NCBI RefSeq assembly: GCF_012933445.1
Contig: NZ_JABBNC010000002.1
Span: 310,001-374,000, forward strand
Source: Actinoplanes sp. TBRC 11911
GTDB lineage: Bacteria; Actinomycetota; Actinomycetes; Mycobacteriales; Micromonosporaceae
Length of the DNA: 64,000 nt
Direction: 5' to 3'
Each line of letters opens with the position of its first letter. Positions within the stretch are counted from its first letter, which is position 1. The translations under genes were made by a program, and so were the position numbers. Below the pieces are notes generated by a model, which made no database searches, was not told the DNA's origin, and worked only from the letters and a program-made list of their open reading frames with translations. Shown piece by piece: positions 52,299-60,366 of the stretch.

Positions 52299-54446
52299 AT
52301 GATTCCCTGCGTGCTGACAGATGCGGTGCTGGCCGGGCTCGACCCGGAACAGCGGACGGCGGTGACCGCTGCGGCCGGTCCGGTCTGCATCCTGGCCGGC
52401 GCCGGCACCGGCAAGACCCGGGCCATCACGCACCGCATCGCGTACCGCACGCTCACCGGCGAGATCAGCCCGCGGCACATCCTGTCGGTCACCTTCACCG
52501 CGCGGGCCGCCGCCGAGATGCGCGCCCGGCTCACCGCGCTCGGCGCCGACGGCGTCCAGGCCCGCACGTTCCACGCGGCCGCGTTGCGCCAGGTGCGTTA
52601 CTTCGCGCCCCGCCTGCTCGAGGGCCGCGGGATGCCCGAGCTGCTGGAGAGCAAGGTGCGGGTGGTCGCGCTCGCGGCAGGCCGGGCCGGGGTGCGGGCC
52701 GACCGGGCCGTCGCGCGTGACCTGGCCGGCGAGATCGAGTGGGCCAAGTCGTCGCTGGTCGAGCCCGGGGAGTACGCGGTGGCCGCGGCCAAGGCGCTGC
52801 GCGAGCCGCCGTTCGAGCCGGCCAAGGTGGCGGAGGTCTTCGCGGCGTACGAGACCCTGAAGCGGCGCCAAGGCGTGATCGACTTCGAGGACATGCTGCG
52901 CGCCGCGGTCTGGGGGATCGAGGAGCACCCGGACGTCGCCGAGCAGATCCGCGCGCAGTACCGCCACTTCGTCGTGGACGAATATCAGGACGTCAACCCG
53001 CTGCAGCAACGCCTGCTGGAGGCGTGGCTGGGTGGCCGGGACGACCTCACCGTGGTCGGCGACGCGAGCCAGACGATCTACTCGTTCACCGGCGCCACCT
53101 CGTCGTACCTGATCGACTTCCCGCGCCGGCACCGGGACGCGGTGGTGGTCCGGCTGGTCCGCGACTACCGCTCGACGCCCCAGGTGGTCGGTCTGGCCAA
53201 CGCGGTGATCCGCCAGGCGCGAGGCAGCGAGGCCCGGCTCCGGCTGGAGCTGGTGGGTCAGCGGCCGCCGGGCGCCGAGCCCGAGCTGAAGATTTTCCCG
53301 GACGAGGTCGCCGAAGCCGCCGCGGTGGCGCGCCGCTGCCGTGACCTGATCGCGGCGGGCACCCCGGCCAGTGAGATCGCCATTCTGTTCCGCACCAACG
53401 CGCAGTCCGAGACGTACGAGGAGGCGCTGGCCGCCGCCGAGGTGCCGTACGTGGTGCGCGGCGCGGAGCGCTTCTTCGACCGGCCGGAGATCCGCCAGGC
53501 GATGATCGCGTTGCGCGCGGCGGTGCGCTCCACGCCCGGCGAGACCCCGCTGGTGCAGGCCGTCGTGGAGGCGCTCGCGGCGACCGGGTGGCAGCAGGGC
53601 AAACCCCCGCCGGGTGGGGCGGCACGCGAGCAGTGGGAGGCCCTCGCGGCCCTGGTCGCCCTTGCCGAGGAGTTCGCCCGTACGCCGGTGCTGGAACCCA
53701 TCGGACAGGCCGGCTCGGTGCAGCGCGAGTTGACGCTGGCCGCCTTCACCGAGGAGCTGGCCCGCCGCGCCGAGCAGCAGCACGCCCCCACCGTTTCCGG
53801 CGTCACGCTCGCCTCGCTGCACTCCGCCAAGGGCCTCGAATGGGACGCGGTGTTCCTGGCCGGGCTGGCCGACGGGACACTGCCGACCACGTACGCCAAG
53901 ACGCCCGACCAGCTCGAGGAGGAGCGCCGCCTGCTGTACGTCGGGGTGACCCGGGCCCGGCAGTGGCTCTGGTTGTCCTACGGCCAGATGCGGTCGTCCG
54001 GCGGCCGTTCCCGGCGCCCGTGCCGGTTCCTGCCCCAGCTGTCGCGCACGCCGTCCACCGAGCGGGCCGGCACGCAGAGTCGGAAACCCGACCGACGGCG
54101 ACCGCAGGTGGCCTCCTGCCGGATTTGCGGGGCCACCCTGCTGGCCGGCGCCGACCGCAAACTGGGCCGGTGCCCGACCTGCCCGTCGGACCTCGACGAG
54201 GATCTCCACGAGCGTCTCCAGACATGGCGGTCCGGCGTCGCCGCCCATCTCAAAGTCCCTGCGTACGTGGTATTCACCGATGCCACTCTGATAGCCGTCG
54301 CGGAACGTCGCCCGTCGTCGCCCGCGGAGCTGCTCGCGATCGCCGGGATCGGACCTCGGAAGCTCGGTCAGTACGGTGCCGCGGTCTTCGCTCTGGTGGC
54401 CGGTGCGAGCCCGGCCGAAGTCTCGTCAGAAAACTTTGGAAACTAG
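52299..54446 (+). CDS. uvrD2: UvrD2-type SF1 DNA helicase with tetracysteine and HRDC domains
   Basis: 715-aa 3'-5' helicase. Motifs: LAGAGTGKTRAITHRIA, VTFTARAAAEMRARL, VVDEYQDVNPLQQ, VGDASQTIYSFTGA, RDYRSTPQVV, LHSAKGLEWDAVFLAG and VGVTRARQWLWLSY. After the motor come a tetracysteine motif (CRICG ... CPTC) that may bind zinc and a C-terminal HRDC domain (about 645-705, TWRSGVAAHLKVPAYVVF). This architecture is that of mycobacterial UvrD2. ATG at 52299 preferred over longer forms. Confidence 0.95.
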   Translation: MIPCVLTDAVLAGLDPEQRTAVTAAAGPVCILAGAGTGKTRAITHRIAYRTLTGEISPRHILSVTFTARAAAEMRARLTALGADGVQARTFHAAALRQVRYFAPRLLEGRGMPELLESKVRVVALAAGRAGVRADRAVARDLAGEIEWAKSSLVEPGEYAVAAAKALREPPFEPAKVAEVFAAYETLKRRQGVIDFEDMLRAAVWGIEEHPDVAEQIRAQYRHFVVDEYQDVNPLQQRLLEAWLGGRDDLTVVGDASQTIYSFTGATSSYLIDFPRRHRDAVVVRLVRDYRSTPQVVGLANAVIRQARGSEARLRLELVGQRPPGAEPELKIFPDEVAEAAAVARRCRDLIAAGTPASEIAILFRTNAQSETYEEALAAAEVPYVVRGAERFFDRPEIRQAMIALRAAVRSTPGETPLVQAVVEALAATGWQQGKPPPGGAAREQWEALAALVALAEEFARTPVLEPIGQAGSVQRELTLAAFTEELARRAEQQHAPTVSGVTLASLHSAKGLEWDAVFLAGLADGTLPTTYAKTPDQLEEERRLLYVGVTRARQWLWLSYGQMRSSGGRSRRPCRFLPQLSRTPSTERAGTQSRKPDRRRPQVASCRICGATLLAGADRKLGRCPTCPSDLDEDLHERLQTWRSGVAAHLKVPAYVVFTDATLIAVAERRPSSPAELLAIAGIGPRKLGQYGAAVFALVAGASPAEVSSENFGN

Positions 54447-54458
54447 TCCGTAATTCGT

Positions 54459-54486
54459 TTGCCCTCGCTTACGCGGCAGGCATAGC
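54459..54486 (+). promoter_or_regulatory. Candidate whiB7 leader promoter
   Basis: TTGCCC at 54459-54464 and CATAGC at 54481-54486, 16 bp apart, match a sigma-A-type promoter. Immediately upstream is an AT-rich patch (CCGTAATTCG); WhiB7-activated promoters are known to require AT-rich DNA just upstream of the -35, so autoactivation is plausible. Start site not determinable here. Confidence 0.45.
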
Positions 54487-54562
54487 CTCAGTGGGCACCT
54501 GGTCGGGACGCCTCCCGAACAGGGACAACGACGAGTGCAAGGCAATGGAGGAGGTGGCAGTC

Positions 54563-54844
54563 ATGGAGATCTTCGCTACGACGTTCCGACCGTGGACGCC
54601 GCTGACTTCCGCTTGCGCTCCGTCGGCTCTCAAAGACCGTCCCGTGGCCGTGATGGCCGCCGAGCGGGCTCCGGTCTCGCGGGTGCACCAGGTCCAGATC
54701 CAGGCCGAGCTGGCTCAGGAACTGCTGCTCGTCAGCGCAAGGAACGGCAACACCAGCACCACCGGGTTCAAGGGCATCGATGTCTCCACGAAGCGTTACG
54801 CGGATGGTGGCAATGGTGTTCCGCCTCGAGGAAGGCCGGTCTGA
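54563..54844 (+). CDS. Upstream ORF in the whiB7 leader (probable regulatory leader peptide)
   Basis: 93-codon ORF (MEIFATTFRPWTPLTSACAP ... GGNGVPPRGRPV) with an excellent ribosome site (GGAGGAGG, 8-nt spacing). It is not a recognisable enzyme or binding protein. It ends with TGA at 54842-54844, between the two arms of a hairpin that would prevent the downstream terminator from forming. Ribosomes completing this ORF would cover the first arm, so its translation state likely sets whiB7 transcription. Small overlapping ORFs (for example ATG 54804, 27 codons) are alternatives with poorer ribosome sites. Confidence 0.65.
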   Translation: MEIFATTFRPWTPLTSACAPSALKDRPVAVMAAERAPVSRVHQVQIQAELAQELLLVSARNGNTSTTGFKGIDVSTKRYADGGNGVPPRGRPV

Positions 54845-54911
54845 CAGACCAGACCTCCGGCTCACCTCGAGGCCGCGGAACCCGTAACCGGGATCCGCGG
54901 CCTAATTTTTT
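54823..54911 (+). terminator. whiB7 attenuator: antiterminator and intrinsic terminator
   Basis: Terminator: AGGCCGCGGAACCCG (54870-54884), TAAC loop, CGGGATCCGCGGCCT (54889-54903), 15 bp with one mismatch, then AATTTTTTG. Antiterminator: GCCTCGAGG (54823-54831) pairs perfectly with CCTCGAGGC (54865-54873), using the first four bases of the terminator arm, so the two cannot coexist; an inner GGTCTG/CAGACC stem (54838/54850) would stabilise it. The uORF stop is inside the antiterminator. whiB7/wblC genes are known to be controlled by uORF-dependent attenuation. Confidence 0.8.
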
Positions 54912-54989
54912 GCCGGCTCACCGGCCGGATGCACGACCTGTACGGCGATCCAGAAGATCGATCGAAGAAGAGAGAGGTGACCGGGCTTT

Positions 54990-55352
54990 ATGAGTCTGGC
55001 GCTGGCCCCGCTCGACGTGAGCGTCGAGATCGAGGCAAACCTGCCCTGTCGGAAGTTCGACCCGGACCTGTGGTTCTCCGATTCCCCCGCCCAGCTGGAA
55101 CTGGCGAAGTCGCTCTGCGGTGAGTGCCCGCTGCGCGCCGAGTGCCTGGCCGGCGCGGTGGAGCGCAACGAGCCGTGGGGAGTCTGGGGCGGCGAGATCT
55201 TTGAGCGTGGCGCCGTGGTTCCGCGCAAGCGGCCCCGTGGCCGTCCCCGCAAGGCCGATGTGGCTCGCGACGCCGAGCTCGCGGTCGAGGTCGAGGAGCG
55301 GCTCGCCGCGAACGGCCTGGAGTCCCGCAATTCGGTCCGCCTCGCGGCCTGA
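54990..55352 (+). CDS. whiB7: WhiB7-family iron-sulfur transcriptional regulator
   Basis: 120-aa redox-sensitive regulator that partners with the primary sigma factor and activates intrinsic antibiotic-resistance genes. [4Fe-4S] cysteines: NLPCRKFDP and SLCGECPLRAEC. The G[VI]WGG turn is GVWGGEIF, and the C-terminal AT-hook KRPRGRPRK is the diagnostic WhiB7 feature. GAGAGAGG precedes the ATG by about 13 nt. Placement between uvrD2 and an ABC1-kinase gene is conserved. Confidence 0.95.
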   Translation: MSLALAPLDVSVEIEANLPCRKFDPDLWFSDSPAQLELAKSLCGECPLRAECLAGAVERNEPWGVWGGEIFERGAVVPRKRPRGRPRKADVARDAELAVEVEERLAANGLESRNSVRLAA

Positions 55353-55397
55353 CCTTCCGTCCCCTTCCGACCCCGAAACGAAAGCAGAGCAATCGAC

Positions 55398-55568
55398 ATG
55401 ACCACGAATGGAGCACCGAAGGTGAGACTCATCCAAGAAGCGTTGTCCCGGGCCCGAACGCGTCGGCCTCAGAGTGAGTACACGTCTGAGGCGCACCGCC
55501 CCGCTCGCCAGGTCGCCATGGAGGCCCGTCACCGGGCCGCGCGCGAACTCGGCGGTGGGCGCTACTGA
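55398..55568 (+). CDS. Small basic protein downstream of whiB7, unknown function
   Basis: 56-codon ORF (MTTNGAPKVRLIQEALSRAR ... HRAARELGGGRY) with ATG start and TGA at 55566-55568, directly followed by a terminator. It is helical and arginine-rich. GAAAGCAGAG, a weak ribosome site, lies upstream. I recall small RARMR-type proteins of this sort elsewhere in actinobacteria, but cannot name a function. It is probably co-transcribed with whiB7. Confidence 0.6.
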   Translation: MTTNGAPKVRLIQEALSRARTRRPQSEYTSEAHRPARQVAMEARHRAARELGGGRY

Positions 55569-55586
55569 GTCCCGGTTGTTTCTTTC

Positions 55587-55619
55587 GAAGGCCCGTCCGC
55601 GTTTCGCGGGCGGGCCTTC
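55587..55619. terminator. Terminator after the whiB7 unit
   Basis: 14-bp arms GAAGGCCCGTCCGC / GCGGGCGGGCCTTC with one mismatch and a GTTTC loop, 18 bp after the small gene and 5 bp before the end of the convergent aminopeptidase gene, so probably bidirectional. Confidence 0.75.
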
Positions 55620-55624
55620 CGCTT

Positions 55625-56902
55625 TCAGGCCAGGCCGGACAGGAAAACCTGGGTCGCCGCGGCCAGATGGCCCGGGTCGTCGACGTGGCACATCTCGCGG
55701 GCCGAGTGCATCGAGAGCAGCGGCGTGCCGACGTCCAGCGTGCGGATGCCGATGCGGGTCGCGGTCAGCGGGCCGATCGTCGAGCCGCACGGCACCGCGT
55801 TGTTGGAGACGAACTCCTGCCACGGCACCCCGGCCTTCGCGCAGGTGCGGGCCCACAGCGAGGCCCCGACCGCATCGGTCGTGTACCGCTGGCTCGCGTT
55901 GATCTTCAACAGCGGCCCGCCGCCCGCGACCGGACGGTTCGCCGGATCATGCTTCTCGCCCCGATGCGGGTGCACCGCGTGCCCGGCGTCGGCCGATAAG
56001 CACCACGAGCCGGCGATCGCCCGCGCCAGCTCCGCGCGATCGCCGCCCAGCGCCGCGGTGATCCGCTCGAGGACCTCGGCCAGCAGCGGCCCGGACGCGC
56101 CGGACCGGCTCTCCGAACCGATCTCCTCATGGTCGAACGCGGCGAGCACCGCGATCGCCTGCGTCGGCTCGGCCGCGAGGTGGCCCACGAGCCCGGCGTG
56201 CACCGACGACAGGTTGTCCAGCCGGGCCGAGGCGAACAACGACCCGTCGAGCCCGAAGCGTGCGGGCGCCGCCGAGTCGACGGTGAGCACGTCGTACCCG
56301 GCCACCGCGGCCGAGTCGATGCCCGCGATCGACGCGAGATGGGCGACCACGTCGGCCTGATCCAGCCCGCCGACCCCGAAGATCGGCTGCACGTCACGCT
56401 GCCGGTCCGGCGCGAACGAGGCGTTCAGATCGCGGTCCAGGTGGATGGCCAGGTGCGGGATGCGGGCGAACGGACCGGTCCGGACCAGGTGGGTCGTGCC
56501 GTCGATGTCGACGATCCGGCCGGCCAGCTCCAGCTCGCGGTCGAACCACGACGCGAGGATCGGCCCGCCGTACACCTCGACGCCGGCCAGCAGCCAGCCG
56601 TTCGCCGCCCCGGACGGCTTGGGCTTCAGCTTGAAGCCGGGCGAGTCGGTGTGCGCACCCACGATCCGGTACGGCGTGGCGGCCACCGCCGAGTCCGGTA
56701 AGGCGATCGCGATCACCGAGCCGTCGCGCACCACGGCGAGACGGGCGCCGGGGCGAACCGTGCCGTGCCAGTCGGCGGTCTCGTCGAGCATCGTGTACCC
56801 GGCGGCTCGCAGGCGGCGGGCAACCTCCGCGGCGGCGTGGTACGAGCTGGGCGAAGCCGAAACAAAGGCAGCAAGATCTTCGATGTGTCCGGACGAGTCC
56901 AT
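55625..56902 (-). CDS. M18-family aspartyl aminopeptidase
   Basis: 425-aa dinuclear zinc aminopeptidase (DAP2/ApeB-like) that removes acidic N-terminal residues. Metal and catalytic residues: VGAHTDSPGF (His, Asp), RLDNLSSVHAG (Asp), AFDHEEIGSES (Glu-Glu), SADAGHAVHP and LLSMHSAREMCHV (His). ATG at 56902 (MDSSGHIEDLAAFV) gives the normal family length; the frame continues upstream into the ABC1 gene but without sense. Confidence 0.93.
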   Translation of the reverse strand: MDSSGHIEDLAAFVSASPSSYHAAAEVARRLRAAGYTMLDETADWHGTVRPGARLAVVRDGSVIAIALPDSAVAATPYRIVGAHTDSPGFKLKPKPSGAANGWLLAGVEVYGGPILASWFDRELELAGRIVDIDGTTHLVRTGPFARIPHLAIHLDRDLNASFAPDRQRDVQPIFGVGGLDQADVVAHLASIAGIDSAAVAGYDVLTVDSAAPARFGLDGSLFASARLDNLSSVHAGLVGHLAAEPTQAIAVLAAFDHEEIGSESRSGASGPLLAEVLERITAALGGDRAELARAIAGSWCLSADAGHAVHPHRGEKHDPANRPVAGGGPLLKINASQRYTTDAVGASLWARTCAKAGVPWQEFVSNNAVPCGSTIGPLTATRIGIRTLDVGTPLLSMHSAREMCHVDDPGHLAAATQVFLSGLA

Positions 56903-56931
56903 TCGATTATCGAAGCATTGCGCCGCCGCTG

Positions 56932-58278
56932 TCAGGACACCGGGGCGAACCCGGGCAGCCACTTCTCCAGGATCTCGCGGTACGGCGCGCACGCCTCCAG
57001 CTGGCACAGCACGCCGATCGAGCCGAGCGTGACCCGGTGGATCAGCAGGTACGACGGCGGCAGGTTGAGTTTGCGGCTCAGCTGGTATGCCGGCGAGCGC
57101 GGGTTGCTCAGCCGGGCCGCCTCGCCGCGCAGCCACGTGCGCGTGAACCGGAACTTTTCCACCGCGACCGGCTCGATCATCGGCCGCAGGAAGTTCAGCA
57201 CCGCCTCCGCGTCGATCTCGTCGTCCGGCTTGATGAAGCCCTCGGACCGCAGGCCGTCCGCGACCGCCTGGGCGTCACCCTCCAGCGCGAGCCGCACCAG
57301 CCGCCCGATCGGTTCCGGGTGCCCGCCGGGCAGCCGCGCCACCGCCCCGAAGTCGATCACCCCGAGCCGTCCGTCGGGCAGCAGCCGGAAGTTGCCCGGA
57401 TGCGGGTCGGCGTGCAGCAGCCCGGCCCGCGCCGGCGCCGAGAAGTGCAGCGTCGCCATCAGCCGGCCGGCCTCGTCGCGCTCTTCCTCGGTGCCGTCGC
57501 TGATCACCTTGGCCAGCGGCATCCCGTCGACCCACTCGGTGACGAGCACCCGCGGCGCGGCGGCGATCACGGCCGGCACGAAAATCTCCGGATCATTCGC
57601 GTACGCCGTAGCGAACGCGCGCTGCGTCTCCGCCTCCAGCGCGTAGTCCAGCTCCTCGGTGATCCGCTCCCGAAGCTCGGCCAGCAGCGGCTTGATGTCC
57701 ATCCCCGGCTGAATGATCTTGAACATGCCGGCCAGCCGGGACAGCTGCTTCAAGTCGCCGAGCAGCGCGTCCCCCGCGCCCGGGTATTGCACCTTCACCG
57801 CCACCGCGATGGTCTTCGGCTTGGCGTTCTTGCGCTTGGGCGGCACCTTCCAGAGCGCCTTGTGCACCTGCCCGATGCTGGCCGCGGCCGCCGGCGAGTC
57901 GTCGAACTCGGCGAACAGGTCGCGCCAGTCCGGTCCGAGCTGCTCCTCCAGCACGCGGTGCAGGCTGCCCACCGGCATCGGGGGCGCGGCCTCCTGCAGC
58001 TTGGTGAGCGCCTGCCGGTAGGGTCCGGCCATCTCCTCGGGCAGTGCGGCCTCGAAGACGGACAGCGCCTGCCCGAACTTCATCGCCCCGCCCTTGAGCT
58101 GCCCCAGGACGCTGAACAGCTGCTCGGCCGTGCGCTGCTGGATGTCGGCCGAGATGACATCGGAGGCGATCCCAACCGCCCGCTTGCCGAGCCCGAGCGC
58201 GGTCCGCCCGGCAAACCCCAGGGGAAGCGCGGCCAGCTTGGCGGTCCGGGACGCCGCACGGCGCGGAATGTCGCTCAC
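56932..58278 (-). CDS. ABC1/UbiB (AarF)-family atypical kinase
   Basis: 448-aa ABC1-type kinase. Diagnostic KxGQ is KFGQALSVF, the alanine-rich nucleotide loop is AAAASIGQVHKA, then VAVKVQYPG (Lys), HADPHPGNF (catalytic loop) and GVIDFGAV (DFG). Bacterial members support quinone synthesis or, in mycobacteria, have been linked to macrolide tolerance as a WhiB7-associated gene (Rv3197). GTG at 58278 (MSDIPRRAASRTAKLA) fits the family start; upstream codons are not convincing. Confidence 0.92.
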   Translation of the reverse strand: MSDIPRRAASRTAKLAALPLGFAGRTALGLGKRAVGIASDVISADIQQRTAEQLFSVLGQLKGGAMKFGQALSVFEAALPEEMAGPYRQALTKLQEAAPPMPVGSLHRVLEEQLGPDWRDLFAEFDDSPAAAASIGQVHKALWKVPPKRKNAKPKTIAVAVKVQYPGAGDALLGDLKQLSRLAGMFKIIQPGMDIKPLLAELRERITEELDYALEAETQRAFATAYANDPEIFVPAVIAAAPRVLVTEWVDGMPLAKVISDGTEEERDEAGRLMATLHFSAPARAGLLHADPHPGNFRLLPDGRLGVIDFGAVARLPGGHPEPIGRLVRLALEGDAQAVADGLRSEGFIKPDDEIDAEAVLNFLRPMIEPVAVEKFRFTRTWLRGEAARLSNPRSPAYQLSRKLNLPPSYLLIHRVTLGSIGVLCQLEACAPYREILEKWLPGFAPVS

Positions 58279-58522
58279 CAGATCATTGTTACCGACGATT
58301 CCCGTTTCAACCGCCCGCCTGCGACCCCCTTGCCCCTCTATGCCACGTAAAGTCCGATCACTGTTTCCGCCGCACATCCCAGAACGTCGCCTCCTTTTTG
58401 CGCCCCCGCCCCCGCACCCAGGCCCCCGACGGACATCCGGCCAGACCCCCATCGATCGCGTCAAATCTTTGAATTTCGCCACATAACCGGCGCCGACTTC
58501 ACGATTGCGACCCGCCGCCCGC

Positions 58523-59548
58523 TTAGAGCCCCGGGCGGCGCGTGCACGTGCAGCGCGGGTGGGGGGACCACGAGCGCTTGCGGACGCGGCCCGGGCCGCT
58601 GATCTCGGTGGCGGCGCCCAGCGTCTCGGGGGAGCCGCCGTCCAGGAACGTGAGGGCCTCGGCGGTCGCATACGCCGTGGCGGCCAGCAGGGTCGGGACG
58701 GCGCACGGCTCCAGCGCGTCCGGGCGGGACACGCCCGGCCAGCCGGCGTCGCGGTCGCGGCGGTGCAGGTCGAGGCAGCTCAGGCACGGGCCGCCCGCCG
58801 GTGGGACCAGCGGGCCGATCACCGGGACGCCCTCGCGGATGGTCACCGCCAGGTGCGCCTGCCGGCGTTGCGCGTGCGCGGCCGCCAGCAGAGCGACGGG
58901 CTCGTCGTGGTCGAGCTGGACGACCAGGGTGGCGGACCCCCGGCGTACGGGATGGGTCTGGGTCTGGGGAACCGCGCGGGAGACGGCCTCGGCGACCGCC
59001 ACGCGCCGGGCCTGTCCGACATCGGCCTCGCGCAGCGGGCCCGCCGGCAGCTCGCCCCGCGTGACCGAACCGACCAGATCGGGCTGCACATGACCGATCC
59101 CGGCCTCGGCCAGCGCGACCGCGACGGCGGCGCCCAGCCGGCCGCGACCGGTGATCACCACGCGGCAGCCGGCTCGGCGCCGGAGAATCGTGGCCGGCGC
59201 CGGGAAACCGCGCAGGGCCAGCGCCGACGCCTCGCTCAGGAGACGATCGCGACCGGGGAAAGTCAGCGGGACCAGCGACGCGGCCGGCATCGCCAGACCG
59301 GCCGTGCGCAAGCTGTCGATGATGGCCCGTGCGTCCAGCGTCCCGATGCCTTGCCGAGCGGCCTGGAGCAGCACCGACTCCTCCGACCGGCTGCCGTCGA
59401 GCAGGTCGAGCACCTGGGCCGCACGAGGGTCGGCCATCGTCAGAACCACGCCTCGGGGCGGGCCCGAGCCGAGCTGGATCTGGGACGACGAGCGCCATGT
59501 GCGGGGGAGTCCGGGGATGAGGGTGGGGCGGTTCACGGGTGACAGCAT
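58523..59548 (-). CDS. ThiF/TOMM-cyclodehydratase-like protein (E1-type fold, no partner visible)
   Basis: 341-aa protein. An N-terminal winged-helix-like part (about 40-90), a nucleotide-fold core VVITGRGRLGAAVAVALAEA and QLDHDEPVALLAAAH, and zinc cysteines in GGPCLSCLDLH plus HPRCTC at the C-terminus. This arrangement resembles the leader-binding half of azole cyclodehydratases and ThiF-type adenylyltransferases, and I associate it with mycobacterial Rv3196. No YcaO or precursor peptide is near, so the substrate is unknown. Confidence 0.75.
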   Translation of the reverse strand: MLSPVNRPTLIPGLPRTWRSSSQIQLGSGPPRGVVLTMADPRAAQVLDLLDGSRSEESVLLQAARQGIGTLDARAIIDSLRTAGLAMPAASLVPLTFPGRDRLLSEASALALRGFPAPATILRRRAGCRVVITGRGRLGAAVAVALAEAGIGHVQPDLVGSVTRGELPAGPLREADVGQARRVAVAEAVSRAVPQTQTHPVRRGSATLVVQLDHDEPVALLAAAHAQRRQAHLAVTIREGVPVIGPLVPPAGGPCLSCLDLHRRDRDAGWPGVSRPDALEPCAVPTLLAATAYATAEALTFLDGGSPETLGAATEISGPGRVRKRSWSPHPRCTCTRRPGL

Positions 59549-59576
59549 GTCACCGAAGCGCTGCGGAGCGGATTAG

Positions 59577-59658
59577 TTGTCCACAGGCCCGGGATGCCGG
59601 CCAGACGTGTTGTCCACAGGCGGACCCGAGTTATCCACAGGCCTGCGAGTTATCCACA
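59577..59658 (+). promoter_or_regulatory. Cluster of four DnaA boxes
   Basis: Four perfect nonamers in the same direction: TTGTCCACA at 59577 and 59610, TTATCCACA at 59631 and 59650 (spacings 33, 21, 19). TTGTCCACA is the form reported for actinobacterial DnaA, and TTATCCACA is the general consensus. The cluster is 28 bp upstream of the ThiF-like gene start. dnaA, dnaN and rpmH are absent, so this is not the standard origin context; it may titrate DnaA or place the gene under DnaA control. Confidence 0.75.
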
Positions 59659-59711
59659 CCCTCACTCAACGTCACACCTCCGTCGCGGATATGGGTGCTA
59701 CGGAAAATGCA

Positions 59712-59737
59712 CCGGGGAGGGCGACCGCCCTCCCCGG
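59712..59737 (-). terminator. Terminator downstream of the DUF5679 gene
   Basis: Perfect 12-bp arms CCGGGGAGGGCG / CGCCCTCCCCGG with a minimal loop, 9 bp past the stop on the minus strand and followed there by a short T-rich segment (GCATTTTCC). Confidence 0.8.
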
Positions 59738-59746
59738 GAGTGTGAA

Positions 59747-59908
59747 TCAGGCCTTGGCCTTGCCGAGGATCCGGTTCACGGTGGTGCCGCAGACAGGGCA
59801 CTTGCCCTTCGCCATGTTCATGCCGGTCTTCGAGACTTCCACCGTTCCCTGGAAGTCGCGCTTCTCCTTGCACTTCACGCAGTAGCCGTTGTACGTGTTG
59901 TCGGCCAC
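59747..59908 (-). CDS. DUF5679-type zinc-ribbon small protein
   Basis: 53-aa protein (MADNTYNGYCVKCKEKRDFQ ... ILGKAKA) with two CxxC knuckles (CVKC and CPVC) that should bind one zinc. The family is widespread in actinobacteria, highly expressed in some, and without a known role. GTG start preceded by GAGGAGGAACC. Monocistronic with its own terminator. Confidence 0.85.
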   Translation of the reverse strand: MADNTYNGYCVKCKEKRDFQGTVEVSKTGMNMAKGKCPVCGTTVNRILGKAKA

Positions 59909-60366
59909 GGTTCCTCCTCGTCATGTTGTCGGCCCGGTTTGCCGGTCTCGCGACGGCCGGCCGCGACGGCGCCTGGACCGATCCGCGACCACGTGGATGT
60001 GGCCACCCGCAGGAGCGGTCACTACCCAGGTCAGGGCTCTTCCATGTCAGCACCGCCCCAGCGGTCTAGCCGCCGTCGTGAGTGTGCAGGGCGGAATAGC
60101 CCTTTTTGCGAAGTTGGTCCGCAACACGCCGTGGAATTCTCGCAAAGTCGCGTAAATCGGACCCTGCGGTGCGTTTTTCACTCGGTATCGGGGCGCGCTA
60201 CCTTGGCGAGACGGTCGTGCGGCACCGGGGGTGGAAAATTTTTACGTCGATACCTGGACGAAGCGCACATATCACGCGCGTGTCATCCGCCGTACCCTTG
60301 CGGTGACATGGGTCTCACGGATTAGCGTCTCAACGTGAACCCGAATCCGGGCCGCGCGAGGGTGTA
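59909..60366. other. 458-bp intergenic region
   Basis: No gene is apparent. It has the divergent promoters of the DUF5679 and metallopeptidase genes; TTGCGG (60298-60303) and ATTAGC (60321-60326), 17 bp apart, are a candidate promoter for the latter. AT-rich patches (for example GGAAAATTTTTACG near 60233) break the otherwise GC-rich sequence. I find no repeats or RNA genes. Confidence 0.5.

Noticed and set aside
54804..54887. 27-codon ORF in the whiB7 leader as the regulatory uORF
   Set aside because: It lacks a good ribosome site, whereas the 93-codon ORF at 54563 has GGAGGAGG at ideal spacing; retained only as an alternative.
59631..60053. 140-codon minus-strand frame across the DUF5679 gene and DnaA boxes
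   Set aside because: It reads through the real 53-aa zinc-ribbon gene in a different frame; its sequence has no meaning.
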